NCBI GenBank assembly: GCA_900545955.1
Contig: URAU01000009.1
Coordinates: forward strand, 1 to 64,000
Reading direction: 5' to 3'
DNA from: an uncultured Porphyromonadaceae bacterium
GTDB lineage: Bacteria > Bacteroidota > Bacteroidia > Bacteroidales > Muribaculaceae
DNA length: 64,000 bases
Within the stretch, counting starts at the first letter, position 1. Each line of letters opens with the position of its first letter. Position numbers and translations under genes: made by a program. The notes beneath the pieces were generated by a model. The model did not search any database. It was not told the origin of the DNA and saw only the letters and a list, made by a program, of their open reading frames with translations. Positions 51,334 to 59,132 of the stretch are shown here, piece after piece.

Positions 51334-53475
51334 TTACATTTCTTCATCATACTCCACATTATGATGCTGTTTCTTGCCTCCGCCTCCGAAGTTCCAGCTT
51401 AATCCCACATAGATAATGCGGGGATTCCTGCGTTTTTCCACTTTCTGCTTCAGTGCCGGGGTATCAAGGGTATATGATAGTTTATAAGTATCGAGCAAGT
51501 CTGTTACTGATGCAAAAAGAGCGAGATTTATTGACGGTATATCATACTTCAATCCAAGATTAAGCTGAAAATCGCCATCACGTTTTCCCTGCGGCACAAG
51601 GGTCGCTGAATGATAACGGGCATTCAGTTGAACCGTACCATGTTTTATGGGCGTGAAATCAGCGTTCAATAAACCACTCCATGAAAACATCTCGCGATTA
51701 CCCCCGAAGCCAAGTCTTGATGCATTTATGCGATTGTAATATCCTGTACCGTTCAGGTTTATGTCAAGCCAGTCCGTAACACGCATATTCCATACCAGCT
51801 CGATGCCGGCATTGTGGGACGTCTGGAGATTTTCTTTCGTTGTCAGCAGTATTCCATTGTCGATATAACGAGATACCTCTGTTATGCCGTCGGATATATG
51901 ACGGTAGAAAAGATTTGCAGTAAGAGAACCGGCGTTTGAAAGCCAACGGATACCGAAATCGGCGGTGTTTATTCTCTCCGGTTTCAGATCCGGATTGCCA
52001 GCCTCAAGACTCAACGGATTTATTCTTTCGGCAAAAGGATTCATATCGCTCCCTTGTGGACGGTTGATGCGCATACTGTAACCGGTGGACAGTTCTATGT
52101 CGTCCCCGATATGGCGTGATACCCTTGCCGAAGGAAATAAGTCAAAATAATGCTTGCGTCGGCTTTCTGAGATGGATTTCAGTTGATTGTCGATGTCAGT
52201 ATATTCTACACGCAATCCGGCATTGACGCGCCATACACCAAAAGTCATATCGGCGTTGGCATACAGCGAGTTCACCATTCTCAGATGTGTGAAGTCATTG
52301 CTTTCATCCATATTAGGGATGAATGATGTCCCGTCCCAGTCGGAAACATGATAGTTCTGTTCGGCCCTCAGATGTTCAAACTCATATCCCGAAGTCAATT
52401 TGATATTATCCGTCAAAGCGTGCTGCCATCTGAGGTTGGCGTTATGGATATAGTCTGCATCCCAGACGGTTTCATTGTTTCGGGTCTCATCATCCTGACG
52501 CATTGTCGTGTATCGGTTCAATTCATCTTCCGATTCGGAAGAATACAGATAACCGATTGAAATCTCATTGCTGTTTCCGTAACGATGGGTGTACTGGAGA
52601 CTTCCTTCCCACATATTTTCTTTGGCATCGGCATCACGGTCACGGTGATATGAATCTGAAACAATGCCGTTCAAGTCTCTTGTACGAGAATCAACATACT
52701 CATCCCGCTTGAAATTTCTTCGGTTATAATTCCCCGAAACGCTCAGCATATCGACCGCTGTGATATTGGCGGTCATTCCAAGACGGAATGTATGGGAGAC
52801 CGGTCGCCCCAATCCGTAAGTGGTCTGGGTAATGGTGTCTGCGGGGGATATGCGATAATCATCAACGGTGCGGTCATAGCGGTCGCGTCTATAAGTATAT
52901 CCTCCGTAAAAATTCATATTGCGGATACCGTAGTTTAAGTTCACACCGGCATTGTAGCGTCCCGCACTCCCGACGTTCGCAAGTATCGAACCATTGAAAC
53001 CTTGTTTCGTATCGGTTCTCATCATTATATTTATGATTCCGCCCCCTCCTTCGGCTCTGTACTCGGAGGTAGGATTGTCAATTACCTCTATTCGCTCTAT
53101 ATTGGCGGTAGACAGCTGACTGAGAGCATCTGCACGTGTCTTTCCCGCCATCATCGCTGAGGGTTTGCCGTTTATCAGGATTGTCACGTTGTCGTTGCCT
53201 CTCATGCTGACATTCCCGTCAATATCCACTTCAACCGAAGGGATATGATTGAGAATTTCGCTTGCCGAAGATGCTTTTGACGTAAGATTCTGATTGACGG
53301 TGTAAACTTTACGGTCTGTTTTTACTACAGTTCCGGGCTTCTTGGCAACTATGACAATTTCATCCAGATATTTGTCAAACGCAGATGTGTCAATGCTGTC
53401 AGTTCCAACCTCGGTTTGAGCTGAAACAGACATAGTTACAAATAACGATGTAATGAATATTGCTAAACCTTTCAT
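51334..53475 (-). CDS. TonB-dependent outer-membrane receptor-like protein
   Basis: A 713-residue exported protein (start MKGLAIFITSLFV, signal peptide to SVSAQ). The plug domain is clear: ASEILNHIPSVEVDIDGNVSMRGNDNVTILINGKPS and ERIEVIDNPTSEYRAEGGGGIINI. A 14-ish stranded outer-membrane beta-barrel of the OMP_b-brl_3 type follows. It lacks the carboxypeptidase-regulatory domain found before most Bacteroidetes SusC-like plugs and has no SusD partner. It heads an operon with two PAP2 phosphatases and dgkA. The cargo is unknown. Confidence 0.88.
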   Translation of the reverse strand: MKGLAIFITSLFVTMSVSAQTEVGTDSIDTSAFDKYLDEIVIVAKKPGTVVKTDRKVYTVNQNLTSKASSASEILNHIPSVEVDIDGNVSMRGNDNVTILINGKPSAMMAGKTRADALSQLSTANIERIEVIDNPTSEYRAEGGGGIINIMMRTDTKQGFNGSILANVGSAGRYNAGVNLNYGIRNMNFYGGYTYRRDRYDRTVDDYRISPADTITQTTYGLGRPVSHTFRLGMTANITAVDMLSVSGNYNRRNFKRDEYVDSRTRDLNGIVSDSYHRDRDADAKENMWEGSLQYTHRYGNSNEISIGYLYSSESEDELNRYTTMRQDDETRNNETVWDADYIHNANLRWQHALTDNIKLTSGYEFEHLRAEQNYHVSDWDGTSFIPNMDESNDFTHLRMVNSLYANADMTFGVWRVNAGLRVEYTDIDNQLKSISESRRKHYFDLFPSARVSRHIGDDIELSTGYSMRINRPQGSDMNPFAERINPLSLEAGNPDLKPERINTADFGIRWLSNAGSLTANLFYRHISDGITEVSRYIDNGILLTTKENLQTSHNAGIELVWNMRVTDWLDINLNGTGYYNRINASRLGFGGNREMFSWSGLLNADFTPIKHGTVQLNARYHSATLVPQGKRDGDFQLNLGLKYDIPSINLALFASVTDLLDTYKLSYTLDTPALKQKVEKRRNPRIIYVGLSWNFGGGGKKQHHNVEYDEEM

Positions 53476-53499
53476 ATCTTCTTGTTTGAAATTACGCGG

Positions 53500-53507
53500 C
53501 AAAGTTA
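53500..53507 (-). promoter_or_regulatory. -7 promoter box for the TonB-PAP2-dgkA operon
   Basis: TAACTTTG on the minus strand, 24 nt before the ATG at 53475. It faces away from the plus-strand porin promoter. Confidence 0.55.
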
Positions 53508-53614
53508 GAACTTGATTTTGCAGAAATTCTGAATAGGAAGTATATCATACCCGCCTCATCAGCAATGCAATAAATTGTTAACTCTTATGCAATATTCATG
53601 AAATGGAATAAATC

Positions 53615-53622
53615 TAATTTTG
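53615..53622 (+). promoter_or_regulatory. -7 promoter box for the small protein-porin unit
   Basis: TAATTTTG fits TAnnTTTG, 24 nt before the small gene at 53647. Confidence 0.5.
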
Positions 53623-53646
53623 CGGTACTAAACAGTATTTTCAATC

Positions 53647-53799
53647 ATGCGAATTGAAAAGGTCATAAATAAGGTAAAAGAATTTATACTTTGGATTTAC
53701 ATCATGGCAGTCCTCATCGGGATTGTTTACGCAGCCTGTATGGGACAGGAAACAAAAACACCTGGTGAAATCATATACGAGAAAACTCATACAAGATAG
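53647..53799 (+). CDS. Small 50-residue membrane protein before the porin
   Basis: A short open frame (MRIEKVINKVKEFILWIYIM to EKTHTR) that starts 24 nt after a promoter box and ends 12 nt before the porin ATG. It has one hydrophobic helix (ILWIYIMAVLIGIVYAAC) that could also be a lipoprotein-type signal ending AAC. The tight placement and composition support a real gene. No homologue is recognised. Confidence 0.5.
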   Translation: MRIEKVINKVKEFILWIYIMAVLIGIVYAACMGQETKTPGEIIYEKTHTR

Positions 53800-53811
53800 A
53801 TATTAGTTGCA

Positions 53812-54828
53812 ATGAAAAAAGCGGCTTTCGTAATGCTGACTATATTAGCCGGTTTTACATCCTCTATGATGGCGCAGGAAACAAAAAATCCCTATCTGCC
53901 GGAAATTCATGGAACAATACGGGCAAAATATGAGTATGAACCGACCATTGGGAAAGGCCGTTTCGAGATTCGTAATGCCCGACTGAGTGTTGAAGGGAAA
54001 ATCATACCGATTGTAAGATATAAGGCGGAGATAGATCTGTCGGACGAAGGGGCCATCAAGATGCTTGACGCTTACGTCCGGCTCCAGCCGAAGGAGCGGT
54101 TAAAATTTACATTCGGACAGATGCGTGTGCCGTTTTCTATTGATGCCCATCGTTCGCCGCATCTCCAGTATTTCGCCAACCGTTCTTTCATAGCCAAACA
54201 GGTAGGAAATGTCAGGGATGTGGGAGCATCCGCATCATGGACTTTCGGATCTGAGGCACCTGTAACACTGGAAGGCGGTGTCTTTAATGGGTCGGGATTG
54301 ACCAATCAGAAAAACTTTTGGACCTCAAATTATAATTTCTCCTTCAAATCACAGATCTGTCTGTGGCGGCAATTCAATATCGTGCTGAGTTGCCAGAAAG
54401 CAGGTGCCGCGGATGTCAACACATATATGTACGACGGTGGTGTCTATTGGGAAAATTCCCGTTGGCACATAGAGGCGGAGTATCTGCGGAAGCATTATTC
54501 ACATCATGCTTTCAATCCGGTCAATGCCGTGGATGCGTTTGCGGCATATCGACTGCCATTCAAAAGAAATAACATGGCTTTGTCCTTTTTAGGTCGGTAT
54601 GACTATATGTCCGACCATAGCAATGGAACAAAGGGTGAAAACGGTCTCCTTAAAACCGATGATCCGGAACGCCACAGACTGACAGGTGGATTGACGCTAA
54701 GTATGGGGAAAGGCGCACTTCAAGCCGATATCCGTCTGAATTACGAACAGTATTTTTACAATAAAGATGTTGCGCCTTCAATATCAGAACAAAATAAGAT
54801 TGTGCTTGAATTTGTGGCTCACTTCTGA
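53812..54828 (+). CDS. OprO/OprP-like phosphate-selective porin family protein
   Basis: A 338-residue exported beta-barrel protein (signal peptide to MMAQE). The OprO/OprP pattern is visible: IHGTIRAKYEYEP, RFEIRNARLSVEGKI, YKAEIDLSDEGAIKMLDAYV, TFGQMRVPFSIDAHRS and a terminal aromatic residue (FVAHF) that fits outer-membrane assembly. It is shorter than Pseudomonas OprP. It may pass phosphate or polyphosphate, which suits its place beside phosphatase genes, but selectivity is not visible. Its 3' end overlaps the convergent histidine kinase gene by 10 bp. Confidence 0.8.
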   Translation: MKKAAFVMLTILAGFTSSMMAQETKNPYLPEIHGTIRAKYEYEPTIGKGRFEIRNARLSVEGKIIPIVRYKAEIDLSDEGAIKMLDAYVRLQPKERLKFTFGQMRVPFSIDAHRSPHLQYFANRSFIAKQVGNVRDVGASASWTFGSEAPVTLEGGVFNGSGLTNQKNFWTSNYNFSFKSQICLWRQFNIVLSCQKAGAADVNTYMYDGGVYWENSRWHIEAEYLRKHYSHHAFNPVNAVDAFAAYRLPFKRNNMALSFLGRYDYMSDHSNGTKGENGLLKTDDPERHRLTGGLTLSMGKGALQADIRLNYEQYFYNKDVAPSISEQNKIVLEFVAHF

Positions 54829-55874
54829 ATCATACCGTTCAGTATAACCGTGAACAGATGGGTGTCGGATACAAAGTCATATTTTATATCCCAACGATGA
54901 ACATCGCAGACGGCTTTGGCTATCGCAAGTCCAAGACCGTTGCCTTTAGTGCCGGATGTTGAAGCAAACCGCTGGAACAGTCGGCTATTGTCGAGCGGTT
55001 TCCCGTTATCTGACGGATTACTTACCATAAGTTTACCTTCAGCCAAAGAGATGTCAACCTGTCCGGAATTACGGAGTGCGTTGACCACCAGATTGTTTAC
55101 AAGGCTCTCAAAAAGAGTTCTGTTCGCGGTGATTTCACATTTTGCATCTGATAATGTGATGTTCACATTATACCCAAGCGATGTCAGGCTGTCAGCTATG
55201 TCTCTTATTATAGAGACCATATCAACTTTTGTATTGATGGCAAACTGGTCGTTGTCGATTTTTGCAAGCAATAGCAAGTCCCGGTTCAGGCGTTCCATGC
55301 GTCGGTTTGCATTATATAGTTCATTGATGGCATCAAGTGTTTCTTTGTCAAGATTCCGCTGCAACAACAGGTCGAGACGGCTCCTCATGACAGCAAGCGG
55401 AGTCTGGAGTTCATGCGAGGCATTTTCCGTGAACTCTTTTTGCTGACGGTAGGTTTCGGAATTCCGTTGCATGAGTCTTGTCAGCGCGTGGTTGAGCCTG
55501 CTGAATTCCTTTATGTCCCCGTTTTCAAGAGCAGGCAACGTATTGTCGGAAACCTTGAACTTTTCCATTGACTTCAAAGTGTTTTCAAATGGATGCCAGA
55601 GATTGCGCAGGGAAAAACGAATGGCGATAAGCAACGACAAGGCTATCACAACGAATATAAGAAGATATTGAATCATCACTCCGGCGATAATATCCTGCTC
55701 CAAGTCAAATGACGGTGGAAGCCCCTCTCCCCGTTCAATAGACTCTATGATGTCAATCATGTCCTCTGCATAAAAATATCTGGTTATCAGATAAAAAAGC
55801 GGAGCGGTGAGAATAAATACCGCAGCTATGCTTACAATAATCCTGTCGCTTGTTTTGTGTAAAAGAGTTTTCAT
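54819..55874 (-). CDS. Sensor histidine kinase
   Basis: A 351-residue inner-membrane kinase. Two membrane helices (about 13-33 and 68-88) flank a short periplasmic loop of ~35 residues (YFYAEDMIDIIESIERGEG). The H-box is NASHELQTPLAVMRSRLD with phospho-accepting His154. The ATP-binding part has NLVVNALRNSG (N-box) and GNGLGLAIAKAVCDVH (G-box). The small sensor loop suggests it reads membrane or intramembrane signals. It overlaps the response regulator by 4 nt. Confidence 0.92.
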   Translation of the reverse strand: MKTLLHKTSDRIIVSIAAVFILTAPLFYLITRYFYAEDMIDIIESIERGEGLPPSFDLEQDIIAGVMIQYLLIFVVIALSLLIAIRFSLRNLWHPFENTLKSMEKFKVSDNTLPALENGDIKEFSRLNHALTRLMQRNSETYRQQKEFTENASHELQTPLAVMRSRLDLLLQRNLDKETLDAINELYNANRRMERLNRDLLLLAKIDNDQFAINTKVDMVSIIRDIADSLTSLGYNVNITLSDAKCEITANRTLFESLVNNLVVNALRNSGQVDISLAEGKLMVSNPSDNGKPLDNSRLFQRFASTSGTKGNGLGLAIAKAVCDVHRWDIKYDFVSDTHLFTVILNGMIQK

Positions 55875-56551
55875 TCGTCAATATTCCATTTGTAACCGGT
55901 GCCGTAAAGAGTCTTGATACTATTGGGCATTCCCGCCGCAGCCAGTTTTGACTTCAAGTTCTTGATGTGGGCATAAATAAAATTGAAATCATCGAGCATA
56001 TCAGCCATATCGCCGCTGAGATGCTCTGCAATCGCACTTTTGGATACAATACGGTTGCGGTTCTGTATAAGGAACAGCAACAGGTCATATTCGCTTTTCG
56101 TCAATGCAATATGACTGTTCCCGACTGTCACTTTATGTTCCAGAAGGTCTATTGTGAGTTGTCCGGCGTGAAGCGTGTTGTCACTTGTGAATTTCTTTCG
56201 TCTCATCAGAGCGAAAATCCTCATGCTCAGTTCAGGCAGATGAAAAGGTTTGGGCAGATAGTCGTCCGCTCCGATTTTCAGTCCCTCGACCTTATCGTCA
56301 AGAGAGTCTTTGGCGGAAACGATTATCACTCCGGTCTGTGGCGATTCCTTTTTGATATTACGCAATATGTCAAGACCACTGCCATCAGGAAGCATAAGGT
56401 CAAGAAGGATGCAATCATATTCATAGGCAGCAATCCTGTATAAGGCCTCATTGCAGGTATAGGCGTGTTCGCAAAGATAATCCTCGCGTCCAAGATATTC
56501 GGCGATACTTCTTGAGAGCATCCTCTCGTCTTCTATTATCAACAGTTTCAT
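55871..56551 (-). CDS. OmpR-family response regulator
   Basis: A 226-residue DNA-binding regulator. The receiver domain has the acidic pair (EDERMLS), phospho-accepting Asp51 in CILLDLMLPDGSG, and the conserved Lys in DDYLPKPFHLPEL. A winged-helix output domain follows (LTKSEYDLLLFLIQNRNRIVSKSAIAEH and GTGYKW end). It is transcribed before its kinase and probably controls the adjacent lipid-phosphate or porin genes. A -7 box lies 23 nt upstream of its ATG. Confidence 0.93.
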   Translation of the reverse strand: MKLLIIEDERMLSRSIAEYLGREDYLCEHAYTCNEALYRIAAYEYDCILLDLMLPDGSGLDILRNIKKESPQTGVIIVSAKDSLDDKVEGLKIGADDYLPKPFHLPELSMRIFALMRRKKFTSDNTLHAGQLTIDLLEHKVTVGNSHIALTKSEYDLLLFLIQNRNRIVSKSAIAEHLSGDMADMLDDFNFIYAHIKNLKSKLAAAGMPNSIKTLYGTGYKWNIDE

Positions 56552-56573
56552 GCTTGCATATTTTTCAAGCCGA

Positions 56574-56581
56574 CAAAGTTA
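56574..56581 (-). promoter_or_regulatory. -7 promoter box for the two-component operon
   Basis: TAACTTTG on the minus strand, 22 nt before the response-regulator ATG, in the gap after the EamA gene. Confidence 0.55.
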
Positions 56582-56612
56582 AGACCCGATTCTGTATGAA
56601 ATATGAATCCCG

Positions 56613-57029
56613 TTATTTCCACATCATCAGTATGCTGCCGGCGCATATAAGTATGCCTCCTGCTATAACCTTTGGCGAAACAGGCTCTTTCAGCAATATA
56701 AACGCGAGTATGATAGTCAGCACAACGCTAAGCTTGTCAACCGGAGCCACACGCGACACATCACCAATCTGGATTGCCTTGAAATAGAACAGCCACGACA
56801 AGCCGGTCGATATGCCGGAAAGTACAAGGAATACCCAAGTGTAACGCGATACAGACTTGACTTCCTGCAAATGGCCTGATGCAAAGACGATACCCCATGT
56901 GAGAAACAAGATAACAGTGGTGCGAATCGCTGTGGCGAGGTTTGAATCAACATCTTTGACTCCTACTTTGGCACAGATAGCAGTCAGGGCAGCAAACAGA
57001 GCCGATAACAAAGCATATATCTTCCACAT
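56613..57029 (-). CDS. Half-size EamA/DMT family transporter
   Basis: A 138-residue inner-membrane protein with about five helices, one EamA unit instead of the usual two, so it likely works as a dimer. The conserved sequence includes AALTAICAKVGVKDVDS, SWLFYFKAIQIGDVSRVAPVDKLS and LKEPVSPKVIAGGILICAG. Such half-size proteins export small molecules; the substrate is unknown. It lies upstream of the two-component genes on the same strand. Confidence 0.8.
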   Translation of the reverse strand: MWKIYALLSALFAALTAICAKVGVKDVDSNLATAIRTTVILFLTWGIVFASGHLQEVKSVSRYTWVFLVLSGISTGLSWLFYFKAIQIGDVSRVAPVDKLSVVLTIILAFILLKEPVSPKVIAGGILICAGSILMMWK

Positions 57030-57867
57030 TTTAGTAACGTTGCAAGGTTGATTTATCCATGATAAAGATAGCGGTTGTGATTCTGTATAAGTGCCCGTGG
57101 GTTGTTAACTTTTTATTAAATCAATTAATTCATGTGATTTTAAGCAAAAAACGCATGGTTCTTTTATACAACCATACGTTTTGGAATACTATATACCAAT
57201 ATTCAAGCGAGTATGTTTACATACCATTGGCTCGACATAATGAATTATTGGTTCGGCTACCATATTTTCTTTTGATCCGGGAGATTGAGCCGGAGCCTCA
57301 ATTCGCTGACATTGTGTCGGTTCATAGTGTTTGATTTCCTCACCGAAGTCCTGATTCTCTTGTTCGGGAGCAAGTTCTGTGGTTTATTATCAAGGAGTAA
57401 ATTCACATTATATCCATTCGTCAACGAATAATCTGGAAAAGAAGTATCATCTAGTTCTATGATATATATCCATAACTATCCATACTTAATTTTATCTTCA
57501 AATATCGAGCTGGGGGAAAAGAAAGTTATATGGCATTTTCTCCATTCAGCCTACTCCAATAATTTCTCTTTTCCCCAGCTCCACATCCTCACCCTGAAAA
57601 ACACCAATACCGCCTCAAAAGCAGTGAATCAACGAAAATCGCCGCAATTAAAAATTCCAAACAACCGTTAAATATCTGCAAAGCACTTTCTCGCTCTTTC
57701 ACCATCTTCTGTCATTAGTACATTTTTAGTACATCTTTTAAGCAGATTTTAGGCTTATTTCCAAGCATTTATCACAATTAAAAAAATTATCCGGTAATGG
57801 TATAATACCATTTTGATATTCATGACTACATAATAATTTCAGTAAAAAACATCGCTTTTGCCGATTA
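57030..57867. other. AT-rich intergenic region with decayed coding sequence
   Basis: No intact gene is found in these 838 nt. On the minus strand, 57189-57390 is an open stretch without a start that looks protein-like (Glu/Pro-rich, e.g. ELAPEQENQDFGEEIKHYEP), perhaps the end of a lost gene. A hairpin with one mismatch (AAAACGcATGGTT) lies near 57147-57177 and a long imperfect inverted repeat at 57507-57581. The composition is like the other imported stretches. Confidence 0.4.
57507..57581. repeat. Long inverted repeat with 37-nt loop
   Basis: GAGCTGGGGGAAAAGAAA and TTTCTCTTTTCCCCAGCTC are nearly exact complements (18-19 bp with small gaps). The structure is isolated from any gene end. Confidence 0.6.
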
Positions 57868-58486
57868 TTATTTAGGTAGGATAGGCAACGCCCAATCGGG
57901 AAGATTTTCGATATAGCGCTTGGCAAGGGTGCCGGAGGTCAGACGGAAAAGGAGATGGGCCTCGGCATCCTCAATCGAATTATCATAGACATAAAGTCGG
58001 TCGACAAATGGAGCCAAAGCGATACAGTTTGCTATGGATTTGTCGTAACGAGATATAATTTTGGGAATCGGAACATCGTGGCCTCCATTAAGCACGCGGT
58101 TTGCTACTCGATTCGCATTGATTGTAGGAGATTCCGTGGACACAAAGAACAGACGGATAAAAGAACAGACGGATAAAGAATCCGGCTTGCTTCGCTCTGA
58201 GGATATAATCGACCTTATCGGGAGCCGACATCACGGTTTCAAAGATGTGGCTTTTGCGGGATGCAAGGCATCTTTCACGCCATTCATTACAATAATTGGC
58301 TGCTTTCAGCACTGATTCCTGATTGTTCCAGTCGCCAAATATGTCGCGGGCAACATTATCCGGATTGATATACTCCGAATCCTCCAGCCATTCATGATGT
58401 AGAATCTTGGAGGTCACGGAAGTTTTGCCCGACCCATTGGGCCCGGCAATCACAATCAGGACAGGATGATGCTCACTTGCCGCCAT
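57868..58486 (-). pseudogene. Zeta-toxin family gene frameshifted by a 16-bp tandem duplication
   Basis: The first part encodes VLIVIAGPNGSGKTSVTSKI with an intact Walker A site (Lys21, Thr22), INPDNVARDI and SHIFETVMSAPDKVDYI, as in zeta-type kinases that phosphorylate UDP-sugars. After GFFIRLFF the frame is lost because AAAGAACAGACGGATA (plus strand) occurs twice in tandem at 58144-58175. Removing one copy joins it to VSTESPTINANRVANRV and the C-terminal part to 57868, giving a ~201-residue protein. A remnant of a relative's N-terminus lies at 43.1 kb. The small gene overlapping the start is a candidate antitoxin. Confidence 0.85.
58144..58175. repeat. 16-bp tandem repeat, two copies, inside the zeta gene
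   Basis: AAAGAACAGACGGATA at 58144-58159 and again at 58160-58175, exact. Because 16 is not a multiple of three, the copy number decides whether the zeta frame is open. One copy would be in frame; two copies are not. Confidence 0.9.
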
Positions 58487-58688
58487 TGCGAAGGCGGGTT
58501 AGGGTTTCTTGGACTCGTGCCTGAGCTTCGCGGGTGGCGGCTTCGATGTTGGCGGCAACACGGGCGGCGGCACGGCGGGTGCTTTCGCGAGCGTCTTCCG
58601 CGACCTCACGCATTATCTGAGCCATGCGTTCGTCGCCCGGCTCTTCCATCGACGTCAGTCGATAACTGTTCATTTCAGCTTCCGACAT
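58473..58688 (-). CDS. Small helical protein, likely antitoxin partner of the zeta gene
   Basis: A 71-residue acidic-then-basic helical protein (MSEAEMNSYRLTSMEEPGDE, then an Ala/Arg/Glu-rich coiled stretch). Its end overlaps the zeta start by 14 nt, the gene order expected of an antitoxin upstream of its toxin. It is not recognisably an epsilon antitoxin. The gene itself is intact. Confidence 0.65.
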   Translation of the reverse strand: MSEAEMNSYRLTSMEEPGDERMAQIMREVAEDARESTRRAAARVAANIEAATREAQARVQETLTRLRNGGK

Positions 58689-58862
58689 AGTACAATCTTA
58701 TTTGTTCAACACCAAATTTACGAAATTTTTCAGATTAGATAAACAACCGGGAAAGATAATCCTGATTGTCAGGACTATCTTTCCCGATTTTTAACTTTTG
58801 GGGCTGCTCTGATTTATGCAAGGGGGCTCCCCAGAATGTTTTGCTCGCAAAGAGGGGGCGGG

Positions 58863-59039
58863 TCAGGCCGGGGTCCATTTGCAACGTACGGGCGACACGA
58901 TGGCGCCCTCCTTTTTGAGCTGTGCGAAAACTTTGTCTACCACCTTACGGTCCAGACCGGTAAGTTCAGCTACTTTTCCGGCATTCACGGGTTCGCCGGC
59001 CTTGCGCATGGCTTCAAGAACTACATTTTTCTCGTCCAT
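58863..59039 (-). CDS. Small winged-helix protein
   Basis: A 58-residue protein on the minus strand: MDEKNVVLEAMRKAGEPVNA, GKVAELTGLDRKVVDKVFAQ, KKEGAIVSPVRCKWTPA. It reads as a single winged-helix DNA-binding domain: helix 2-turn-recognition helix with a small beta-wing at SPVRCKW. It lies 93 nt downstream of dnaK on the same strand. A role in gene regulation is likely but unproven. Confidence 0.75.
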   Translation of the reverse strand: MDEKNVVLEAMRKAGEPVNAGKVAELTGLDRKVVDKVFAQLKKEGAIVSPVRCKWTPA

Positions 59040-59132
59040 AATATAAAACTATTGAAATTTAAAAAGGCAGCCGGCCATCATTGTATGCAGCCGGCTGCCC
59101 GTGATTATCTTAATTATCTGTCTGATATCAAA

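Noticed and set aside
57059..57334. A 91-codon plus-strand frame in the AT-rich gap
   Set aside because: It has no recognisable features, and the opposite strand looks more protein-like.
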